Positions 48,717-56,131 of a stretch of DNA of 64,000 nt are shown here, in pieces. Within the stretch, counting starts at the first letter, position 1, and the number at the start of each line of letters is the position of its first letter. The DNA is from Colletes latitarsis (Eukaryota > Arthropoda > Insecta > Hymenoptera > Colletidae): assembly GCF_051014445.1 (NCBI RefSeq), contig NW_027488377.1:4960001-5024000 (forward strand), written 5' to 3'. The notes under the pieces were generated by a model that did not search any database, was not told the origin of the DNA, and saw only the letters and a list, made by a program, of their open reading frames with translations. The position numbers and the translations under genes are program-made.

Positions 48717-51700
48717 TCATCCGCCACGCCGAGGCGGCCGCCCGCGACGCCTCGCGACCGGGCGACGACCTCGGGCCACCGCACGAGCGCGAGCTTCAGC
48801 ACGCCGCTGACGCTCGCGCTCCCTCCCCGCGGCCTCCTTCTGCAACATTACGTTCTCGCAGAAGGAGGCCACGGCCCTCCACTTCTCCTCGCTGCCGAGC
48901 ATGGCGCGCACCACGCCCGGCAGCGAGACATCCCGCCCGACGACGCCGACCAGGACACGGCGCTCCCCCTCCCACGCGGGGCATACCTCCTGGGTATGAT
49001 CCGCCGTGTCCTGCTCAGCGTCGCAGTGGCAGCAACGCGCCGTCGGCTCCTTCCCTATCCGGCACAGGTATCTTCCGAAGCTGCCATGCCCGGAAAATAC
49101 CTGTGCCATCCGGTAGGTGAGGCTGCCATGGCCTCTGTCCAGCCACTCCTTCAGGAGTGGCCGAACCGCCCCGACAGTCCGGTACCCCGCGGTTGGCAGA
49201 GCCAGCCGCTCCTGCCACGCGAGCAACACGAACTGCCGGGCGTGGCGCTTCAAATCGCCCCAAGCAGGTTCCTGCCCGCCCGGGACCGCCCCCACCCCCG
49301 CGCGACGGTCGACGCGGTGCCGGTACATGACCGCGTGCGACCGCGCGAGCAGGTCCATGGGCGGCATCCCCGCTAGAACCGTCGCCGCCTCATGTGACAT
49401 GGTCCGATACCCGCGGACGACCCTGAGCGCCATGCGCCTCTGCACCCGACGCAGCATAGTCATGCTGCGCCGGGAGGCAGCCAGGTCGTCCGCCCAGACG
49501 GGGGCCCCGTATAGGGCCACCGACTGGACCATTGCCACATAGAGGCGACGAACTCGGCCCGCCGGGCCCCCCAGGTTGGGCAGGATCCGGCCCAGAGCCG
49601 CAACCATCCTTTCCAACCGGGGGACCAGGCAGCGGAAATGCTTCTCGAAACGCCAGTGGCTATCGAGGATCAGCCCCAGATACCTGATCTGGGGCTTCAC
49701 CTCGATGTCAGCCCCACCCACCCGAATCAGAGGGGGTGGCGGATCCTGCCGAGGTGAATGAAACGCAATCACCTCGGTCTTATGGACCGCCACCGTCATC
49801 CCCATCCCCCTGATCCGGTCGACGACGCGTTGCGACCCCTCCTCCGCGCGACGCATGGCCCTCCCCCAGTGCGCCCCGACGGCCAGCACCAGTGTGTCAT
49901 CCGCATAACACACCGTGCTGACGCCGTCGGGGAGGCCGGCCCGCAACACCGAGTCGTACGCGATGTTCCACAGGAGTGGCCCGAGGACCGACCCCTGCGG
50001 AACACCGCAGTACACCTCCCTCCGCATATCACCATCCCGGCCCGGATACTCGATCCACCTGCCGCGGAGATAATCCCCGACGACCGCCCTGAGACAAGGG
50101 GGGACTCGATGATATTCGAGCCCCCTCCTTATCTCTTCCCAGGGGAGGGTGTTAAATGCATTGGCAATATCCAAGGATATTGCCAATGCCACCCCTCCCC
50201 GGGAGACGGCCGCCTCCGAGAGGGCCCTCACACGACCTATCGCGTCGATAGTCGATCGGCCCCCCCGGAAACCGAACTGGCAGTCGGCCAGACCGGGATC
50301 ACCCCGCGACAGGTGCTCGACGAGGGGTCGGGCAGCAATCACACGCTCGAAGAGCTTGCCCACCTCGTCGAGGAGACAAATGGGCCGGTATGCGGAGGGA
50401 GACTCCGCGGGCCGACCCTCCTTCCGGAGGAGGACCATCCTCGCCACCTTCCAACTGGGGGGGAATCGCCCGTCCCTCAGGCAGCGGTCGAACAACCGCC
50501 TGAGGTCGGCCCCAAGGACGCCCTGGGTCAAGACCCAAACCCGGCCGGGCACACCATCCGGACCCGGGGCCGTGTTACGAACCCCGAGCCGTCTGATGGC
50601 CGCTGCCAGCTCCTCCTGCGTGACCCCCAGCTCGGCCGTCCACTCCACTGGGACAGCCGCCGCCGCCGGAGGACGCGGTCCCCTCTCCCCAATTGGGAAG
50701 AGTGTATTGACCACGTCCTCCAGCAGCCGGGGGTCAAGACCTTCGGTGACGGGGGGCGCCCACGGGCGGAGCTTATTCAGCACCACCTTATATGGGCGCC
50801 CCCATGGATCGTCATCAAGGGTCTGGAGGAGCTCCTTCCATGCCTGGGTCTTGGCCCGTTTGATGGCGACCTGCAGAGCAACCCGCGCCACGCGGTATGC
50901 TCCATACAGGTCATCAGCTGCCCTCGCTCGCGCCACGCCGTCGCCTGTACGTTGACGACGGCGTGCGCGGGTGTACTGGCGTCGGGCGCGGACAGTCGCG
51001 ACTCGCAACTCCGCGATCGCGTCCGACCACCAGTACACCGCCCGGCGAGGGGAAGCCCGCCCGACCCGAGGCATCGCCGCGTCGCAAATACCCGCGACCA
51101 ATGCTCCGAGCCGGGCGACCTCCTCCTCTATGCTCGGCAACTCGGCCGCTCCCTGCGGCCAAGTTGCAGCGAGGGCAGCTGCCATCAGGGCGTCCTTGTC
51201 CAGGCGCCGAAGCGCCCAGCGGCGTGGTGGGGTGCCACGCAGGCGGCCGTGTCGGGATGCACTCGCGGCGGCAGAGACCTCCATCCGGATGTACCGGTGA
51301 TCGGAGAGTGTCTCTGCCCCCGCGACCACGTGCCAACCCGACACCATGCGCACGGCGTTGGGGGTCGCGAATCCAACATCCACGATGGACCCCCCATATC
51401 GCCGCACGCATGTGTGCTCCGACCCCCGGTTCAATACCCGGAGGTCGAGCCCCGCCGCCCAATCGCCCAGGATCCCGCCGCGAACGGAGGTCCTGGGGGA
51501 TCCCCAAGCCACCGACTTGGCATTAAAATCCCCCAGGACCAGCACCGGCCGGGCCGCGTAGCGCTGCACGCATGCCGCGACCTCGGCCAAGTACAGCTCG
51601 AACGCAGCGTGACCGCTACGGGGCGAAATGTAGCACCCCACCACAGCGACTCCCCCCCAGTCCACGGCGACGAATCCCCGACCGCGCTCCAACAAGGAGA

Positions 51701-51902
51701 ACGGTGGGGACCCGTCGCCCCCTCCCCATACCGTCGCCACCAAGCCGTCCGCGTCGCCCACCCAATGAGGGTGATCAGGGACGCGGTACGGCTCGGCGGC
51801 GACCGCCAGGCCAACCCCCCACTCCGCGAGGACTTGGGACATCAAGTCCTGTGCCGCGCGGCAGTGGTTGAGGTTGGACTGGAGGAGGAGGCGGGGCGGC
51901 AT
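48717..51902 (-). CDS. ORF2: endonuclease / reverse transcriptase of the non-LTR retrotransposon
   Basis: This 1061-residue protein nicks target DNA and copies the element's RNA onto the nick. The APE-type endonuclease fills roughly residues 5-205: QSNLNHC with Asn10, AEPY with Glu37, GDFNA with Asp125 and Asn127, SIVDVGFAT with Asp175, and SDHRY with Asp201-His202. The reverse transcriptase spans about 440-760: APGPDGVPG (445-453), YRPICLLDEVGKLFERV, FGFRGGRSTIDAI, SLDIANAFNTLPW (catalytic Asp578), GVPQGSVLGPLLWNI, and CYADDTLVL with YADD at 666-669. A C-x2-C-x8-H-x4-C knuckle sits at 957-974, and the last 20 residues are mostly Arg. No catalytic residue is missing, and the length fits R1-clade ORF2 proteins. 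The ATG at 51902 shares its A with the ORF1 stop (TAATG), so translation probably depends on termination-reinitiation after ORF1. The stop is TGA at 48719-48717. Confidence 0.96.
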   Translation of the reverse strand: MPPRLLLQSNLNHCRAAQDLMSQVLAEWGVGLAVAAEPYRVPDHPHWVGDADGLVATVWGGGDGSPPFSLLERGRGFVAVDWGGVAVVGCYISPRSGHAAFELYLAEVAACVQRYAARPVLVLGDFNAKSVAWGSPRTSVRGGILGDWAAGLDLRVLNRGSEHTCVRRYGGSIVDVGFATPNAVRMVSGWHVVAGAETLSDHRYIRMEVSAAASASRHGRLRGTPPRRWALRRLDKDALMAAALAATWPQGAAELPSIEEEVARLGALVAGICDAAMPRVGRASPRRAVYWWSDAIAELRVATVRARRQYTRARRRQRTGDGVARARAADDLYGAYRVARVALQVAIKRAKTQAWKELLQTLDDDPWGRPYKVVLNKLRPWAPPVTEGLDPRLLEDVVNTLFPIGERGPRPPAAAAVPVEWTAELGVTQEELAAAIRRLGVRNTAPGPDGVPGRVWVLTQGVLGADLRRLFDRCLRDGRFPPSWKVARMVLLRKEGRPAESPSAYRPICLLDEVGKLFERVIAARPLVEHLSRGDPGLADCQFGFRGGRSTIDAIGRVRALSEAAVSRGGVALAISLDIANAFNTLPWEEIRRGLEYHRVPPCLRAVVGDYLRGRWIEYPGRDGDMRREVYCGVPQGSVLGPLLWNIAYDSVLRAGLPDGVSTVCYADDTLVLAVGAHWGRAMRRAEEGSQRVVDRIRGMGMTVAVHKTEVIAFHSPRQDPPPPLIRVGGADIEVKPQIRYLGLILDSHWRFEKHFRCLVPRLERMVAALGRILPNLGGPAGRVRRLYVAMVQSVALYGAPVWADDLAASRRSMTMLRRVQRRMALRVVRGYRTMSHEAATVLAGMPPMDLLARSHAVMYRHRVDRRAGVGAVPGGQEPAWGDLKRHARQFVLLAWQERLALPTAGYRTVGAVRPLLKEWLDRGHGSLTYRMAQVFSGHGSFGRYLCRIGKEPTARCCHCDAEQDTADHTQEVCPAWEGERRVLVGVVGRDVSLPGVVRAMLGSEEKWRAVASFCENVMLQKEAAGRERERQRRAEARARAVARGRRPVARRRGRPPRRGG

Positions 51903-51904
51903 TA
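51900..51904 (-). promoter_or_regulatory. TAATG stop-start junction coupling ORF1 and ORF2
   Basis: On the element strand the ORF1 stop TAA and the ORF2 ATG share one A. In the R1-clade element SART1 such a UAAUG overlap is known to allow ORF2 translation by termination-reinitiation, and the same mechanism is likely here. The surrounding bases form a short AT-rich patch (attaattaat on the plus strand, 51901-51910) in an otherwise GC-rich region. Confidence 0.88.
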
Positions 51905-53548
51905 ATTAATGGCCGCGCCAGCCTCCTCCTGGCCGTCCGTCCCCGTAGCACCGTCCACCTCCATGGAGGACGATGCCACCGCCCTCGGCACCGGAGCCGG
52001 TGCAGCCCGCCTCTTCCTCTCCTTCCGGGAGGGGGGGGGGGAGCACTTCTTGCTCCCCACCCTGTGATCGGCTGGCCTCCCCATGTCCGCACACAGCGGG
52101 CAGTGGGGGGCCGCCGAGCACTGGCTCGCACGGTGCTCTTTGGCACCGCAGCGGTAACACTGACCGCTGCGGTCCACCGGCGAGGTGCACCACTGCCTCA
52201 CGTGCCCCAATTCGAGGCAGCGGTGACACTGGAGAGGGCGCGGCGCGAGGATTTCCACTCGCGCCGAAACCCACCCCACCAACACCCTCCCGGATTCCGC
52301 CACCTTACGGGCGGCGGAGAGGGGGCACCGGACCCACACCGACCCGAGGCCGGAGGGCGACCTGCGGATCTCTCCGATCCGCAGGTCCTCCACAGGACAG
52401 TCCCCCGCCCTCGCAAGGGCACGGGACACATCCTGTGCGCTGACCGAGTCGTCCAGCCCACAAACGCGCATCTCCGTGCGCTTCGTGGGCCGGGCGACCC
52501 GGACACCTCGCTCGCCCAGCTGCTCCCGGAGCCTCTGGGCGAGACGATCCGCCTTCGCGCCGCCTTCTGCACCGGGGATCTCCAGCAAGAGACCCCCGGT
52601 CACGGCCCTCTTCGCCCTCACGGAGGCGACGCCCAGCTCTTCCAGGGAGATATTCTCCCTGGCGAGCCGCATCGCCTCCGCGAGGGTCAGGTCGCCCCCC
52701 TGCGCAACGGTCAGCGTCACCGCTGCCGTTTTTGGGGGACGACCTGGTCGTGCCTTCCCGACCTTCGCGGCCATTACCTTGGCCGCCGGCGGCGGAGGCG
52801 GAGGCTGCGGTTGCGAGGCCTTCCTCGCCGCCCGCTTCGCCTTCCGCCCCACCACCTCACTCCACGCCACCCCCCCTTGGGAGGGTGCTGTGGAGGACGC
52901 GACCACCGCGACCACGGGTACACCACCCCCCTTGGGGGTCGCGACCCGGGGCCCTGGTGCCGCAACGCTGGGCGGAGCCTTCACTCCGCCCTTCTTTGCC
53001 TTCCCCGACTGTACCGGAACAGGTCGGGGAGGCACCGCCTTCCTGCTGACCGCTCTTCCGGCGAGGAGCTCCTCCCGGAAGGCGGCCAGCTTGCCATCAA
53101 TCATGTCCCCAATCCTCCTCAGAAGATCGTCTTCTGAGGAGGACGGGGACTTCTTCACGGGCGGAGTGCGGGTGGAGGGGCCCGCGGTGCCCCGCACCAC
53201 TGCCGCCGCACTCCGCTTATTTACCTCCGCCGAGGGACGCAGCGGTGGAGGAGGAGGGAGGATGGGAGGGAGGGCAGCGCTGTTCCACAGCGCCTCTGCC
53301 CTCCTCCTCCCCTGTCGCTCCTCCTCCAACAGGAGCTGCAGACGGGCGTTCCGCCCTCTGAGCTCCCGCGCCGCCTCCCTCATTTCCTCCGCCGCGGCCT
53401 TCAGGGCCTCCGCGCCACCGCTTTTCTGCCCCTTAAAGGCGCAGGCAGCGGCGACTTTCTCCACCCGCCTCAGGGACGAGGAGATCCTCTCCGATATCTC
53501 CTCGGTCACCTCGTCCCTGAGGCAACTCAGCCTCACCGACGGGCTCAT
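51902..53548 (-). CDS. ORF1: Gag-like nucleic-acid-binding protein of the non-LTR retrotransposon
   Basis: From the first in-frame ATG (53548) this is a 548-residue Gag-like protein expected to bind element RNA and form the ribonucleoprotein with ORF2. The N-terminal part (about residues 8-98) is rich in Glu, Arg, Leu and Ala and looks like a coiled coil. A long Pro/Ala/Lys-rich linker follows, then a conserved-looking region (about 345-440) leading into three zinc knuckles: two C-x2-C-x4-H-x4-C (441-454, 464-477; DNA about 52228-52187 and 52159-52118) and a longer C-x2-C-x8-H-x6-C (483-502). This knuckle set is typical of R1-clade ORF1. The frame stays open upstream to 53683, adding acidic Ser-rich residues and a basic GSKRKR stretch before the ATG, so the true start may be elsewhere. 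An in-frame TGA sits at 53684-53686. The stop TAA (51904-51902) overlaps the ORF2 start. Confidence 0.88.
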   Translation of the reverse strand: MSPSVRLSCLRDEVTEEISERISSSLRRVEKVAAACAFKGQKSGGAEALKAAAEEMREAARELRGRNARLQLLLEEERQGRRRAEALWNSAALPPILPPPPPLRPSAEVNKRSAAAVVRGTAGPSTRTPPVKKSPSSSEDDLLRRIGDMIDGKLAAFREELLAGRAVSRKAVPPRPVPVQSGKAKKGGVKAPPSVAAPGPRVATPKGGGVPVVAVVASSTAPSQGGVAWSEVVGRKAKRAARKASQPQPPPPPPAAKVMAAKVGKARPGRPPKTAAVTLTVAQGGDLTLAEAMRLARENISLEELGVASVRAKRAVTGGLLLEIPGAEGGAKADRLAQRLREQLGERGVRVARPTKRTEMRVCGLDDSVSAQDVSRALARAGDCPVEDLRIGEIRRSPSGLGSVWVRCPLSAARKVAESGRVLVGWVSARVEILAPRPLQCHRCLELGHVRQWCTSPVDRSGQCYRCGAKEHRASQCSAAPHCPLCADMGRPADHRVGSKKCSPPPSRKERKRRAAPAPVPRAVASSSMEVDGATGTDGQEEAGAAIN

Positions 53549-54166
53549 CGCCCCGCCCACCTCGACGACGGCCTGCCCCGTCCTCTTCCTCTTGGAGCCT
53601 ATGTGGCTCGTGCTGGAGGAGAAGGACGAGACCGACGCCGTCTCGTCGTCCTCCTCCACCCTCCACGAAGCCGGACCTGGCGCTCAGTGGGGCGCGAGCG
53701 CCGCCACCCTAACCCCAACCCCGTCTCCGTCCTCCCCAACCGACAAAACCCGCCCCATCCCCATTTTATTTTCTGTGTCCATAAAAATCCCACGAGATGG
53801 TCGGAAATAAAGGACCACCCGGGCAGAGCCGCCTTACCCGGGTAAGCCTAATACTCCGGGGGTTCGGCAGGTTCCCCGGAGGTGGTCGCATGGGATTGGG
53901 CCTTCTCCCCCAACCATGCATCCCATCGCCGCGCACCATAGCTTAGGATTGGAGGGCGATTTTATAGAGTCGCCATACTCGTGGCCCAGGCGGTTAAGCC
54001 AAGACCCCCGCTCTTCCTGCCGTCACGTACTATTCACAAAACCAATAGGGAATTGTGAATGGGTCGTTGTGACGACCAACAGGAGGCTTACGGTGTGTGT
54101 ATGACTCGGGTACCCCGAGTTCGTTAAGCCCGTACTGCAGCTGAAAGGCTGGCAGCCCCTGAGGGG
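53549..54166 (-). other. Retrotransposon 5' UTR (with open ORF1 frame to 53683)
   Basis: The segment runs from the 5' boundary at 54166 to the first ORF1 ATG. It contains several inverted repeats: cccc/gggg at the very 5' end (54156-54166), actcggg/cccgagt (54104-54120), ggtcgt/acgacc (54062-54077), attcacaa/ttgtgaat (54032-54039/54053-54060), ctccgggg/ccccggag (53854-53861/53874-53881) and a perfect 14-bp palindrome cttacccgggtaag (53833-53846). An ATG with A at -3 and G at +4 lies at 53764, in the ORF1 frame but closed by TGA at 53684-53686. It could act as an upstream ORF or mark a damaged start. Any promoter would have to be internal, as in other LINEs; I cannot locate it. Confidence 0.8.
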
Positions 54167-54182
54167 ATCCCAGACATAACTT
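54167..54182. repeat. Target-site duplication, right copy
   Basis: Reads atcccagacataactt, followed directly by the normal monomer continuation gcgttatcctctaaaat. Joining the left flank to this copy gives an uninterrupted monomer that resembles nearby uninterrupted ones (for example around 54,885). The right copy therefore adjoins the element's 5' end without extra or lost bases. Confidence 0.92.
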
Positions 54183-56131
54183 GCGTTATCCTCTAAAATA
54201 TTGATCGAAACCAGGTTTACTGGTCTGTTTCAGTGTGGTACCACATTACTACGTGATCCAAACCAGAAAAACCCAGGATGTGTTCAACAAGCATGAGAAA
54301 AATGCGAAAGTATGTGTCTGAAGAGGGAAAATCCCAGGCCTAACCTAGACCTAACATGCGTTACCCTCAAAAATATTGATCGAAACGAGGTTTAGTCGAC
54401 TGTTTCAGTATGGTACCACATTGCTACGTGATCCAAACCAGAAAAAGCCCAGATTCTGGCCATCAAGTATGTGAAAAACGCGAAAATATGACCCTGATGA
54501 GGGCAAATCCCAGACCTATCCCAGACCTAACTTGCGTTATCCTATAAAATTTTGATCGAAACCAGGTTTAATTGACTGTTTCAGTGTGGTACCACATTAC
54601 TATGTGATCACAACTAGAAAAAACCCAGGATCTGAACAACAAGTATGTGAAGAATGCGAAAGTATGAGTCTGATGAGGGAAAATCCCAGACCTATCCCAG
54701 ACCTAACTTGCGTTATCCTCTAAAATATTGATCGAAACCAGGTCTAAATGACTGTTTCAGTGTGGTACCACATTACTACGTGATCTAAACAAGACAAAAC
54801 CCAGGATGTGTTCAACAAGTATGTGAAAAATGCAAAGGTATGAGCCTGATGAGGGCAGATCCCAGACCTATCCCAGACCTAACTTGCGTTATCCTCTAAA
54901 ATATTGATCGAAACCAGGTCTAATTGACTGTTTCAGTGTGGTACCACATTACTACGTGATCTAAACAAGACAAAACCCAGGATGTGTTCAACAAGTATGT
55001 GAAAAATGCAAAGGTATGAGCCTGATGAGGGCAGATCCCAGACCTATCCCAGACCTAACTTGCGTTATCCTCTAAAATATTGATCGAAACCAGGTTTAAT
55101 TCACTGTTTCAGTGTGGTACCACGTTACCACGTGATCCAAACCAGAAAGAATCCCAGGATCTGCTCAACAAGTATGTGAAAAATGCGAAAATCTGACCCT
55201 GATGAGGGCAAATCCGAGACCTATCCCAGACCTAACTTGCGTTATCCTCTAAAATATTGATCGAAACCAGGTCTAATTGACTGTTTCAGTGTGGTACCAC
55301 ATTACTACGTGATCTAAACAAGACAAAACCCAGGATGTGTTCAACAAGTATGTGAAAAATGCAAAGGTATGAGCCTGATGAGGGCAGATCCCAGACCTAT
55401 CCCAGACCTAACTTGCGTTATCCTCTAAAATATTGATCGAAACCAGGTCTAATTGACTGTTTCAGTGTGGTACCACATTACTACGTGATCTAAACAAGAC
55501 AAAACCCAGGATGTGTTCAACAAGTATGTGAAAAATGCAAAGGTATGAGCCTGATGAGGGCAGATCCCAGACCTATCCCAGACCTAACTTGCGTTATCCT
55601 CTAAAATATTGATCGAAACCAGGTTTAATGGACTGTTTCAGTGTGGTACCACATTACTACGTGATCCAGACCAGTGAGAGCCCAGAATCTGGCCAACAAG
55701 TTTGAGTAACATGCGAGAGTATGACCCAGCTGAGGGCAAATCCTAGACTAAACCGAGACCTAACATGCGTTATCCTCAAAAATATTGTTCGAAACAAGGT
55801 TTAATTGACTGTTTCAGTGTGGTACCACATTACTACGTGATCCAAACCAGCAAAATACAGGGATCTGTTCAACAAGTATGTGAAGAATGCGAAAGTATGA
55901 GTCTGATGCGGGCAAATCCCAGGCCTAACCTAGACATAACATGCGTTATCCTCTAAAATATTGATCGAAACCAGGTTTAATGGACTCTTTCAGTGTGGTA
56001 CCACATTACTACGTGATCCGAACCAGAAAAAGCCTAGAATCTGGCCATGAAGTATGAGAAATATGCGAAAGTACGAGCCTGATGAGAGCAAATCCCAGAC
56101 CTAACCTAGACCTAACATGAATTATTCTCTA
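54183..56131. repeat. Family B local subfamily with X-X-Y-X-X monomer order
   Basis: Monomers here carry 'agacctaacttgcg' and 'cctatcccagac', as does the interrupted monomer on the left of the element. Four monomers beginning near 54,730, 54,906, 55,258 and 55,434 share 'gatctaaacaagacaaaacc' and 'atgcaaaggtatgag'. They look near-identical; one odd monomer at about 55,082 ('taattcactg', 'accacgttaccacg') separates the two pairs. The last two monomers match 47,690-48,030 on the left side. Confidence 0.82.

Larger units (their letters stand above)
48187..54166 (-). mobile_element. Full-length R1-clade-like non-LTR retrotransposon (LINE)
   Basis: An approximately 5.98-kb GC-rich element interrupts a satellite monomer. 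Reading on the minus strand it has a 5' UTR, ORF1 (Gag-like with CCHC knuckles), ORF2 (APE endonuclease, reverse transcriptase, zinc knuckle), a 3' UTR and a poly(A) tail. A 16-bp direct repeat, atcccagacataactt, flanks it. Clade placement rests on four points known for R1-clade elements (R1, TRAS, SART, Waldo and relatives): the NLNHCRAAQDL start of the endonuclease, the LDIANAFNTLPW and YADD reverse transcriptase motifs, three ORF1 knuckles, and the TAATG junction. It has no terminal repeats, integrase or protease. The sharp step from about 42% GC satellite to clearly GC-rich element marks it as foreign to the array. An intact ORF2 and perfect duplication suggest a young insertion. The exact subfamily is not determined. 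Confidence 0.95.

Noticed and set aside
49758..51905. A 715-residue open frame on the plus strand opposite ORF2
   Set aside because: It is exactly antisense to the endonuclease/reverse transcriptase gene, is low-complexity in Pro, Arg and His, and is expected from GC-rich codon use on the coding strand. No domain is recognisable.
53599..53793. Alternative short frame upstream of ORF1 on the minus strand (Trp/Arg-rich)
   Set aside because: It begins at GTG, is in a different frame from ORF1, and has low-complexity Arg/Gly composition with no motif.
52476..53810. A 444-residue open frame on the plus strand opposite ORF1
   Set aside because: It is a mirror of the GC-rich Gag-like gene, with Ala/Ser/Pro-rich composition and no motif. 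The smaller antisense frames at 50149-50955 and 52064-53137 are rejected for the same reason.
53960..53966. TATA-like box (tataaaa on the minus strand) in the 5' UTR
   Set aside because: It lies about 200 bp inside the element, so a transcript starting from it would lose the 5' end. LINE promoters are usually internal and lack a TATA box. It is probably a chance match.
53982..53993. tRNA-like A box (tggcccaggcgg) on the plus strand in the retrotransposon 5' UTR
   Set aside because: There is no matching B box at the right distance downstream and no cloverleaf can be drawn. It is also antisense to the element's transcript.
53916..54104. 62-residue plus-strand frame in the 5' UTR
   Set aside because: It is antisense to the element, short, without a domain, and overlaps the UTR hairpins.
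54060..54166. HDV-like self-cleaving ribozyme at the retrotransposon 5' end
   Set aside because: Hairpins are present, but I could not trace the nested double-pseudoknot order or the conserved core by eye. A covariance-model search would decide.
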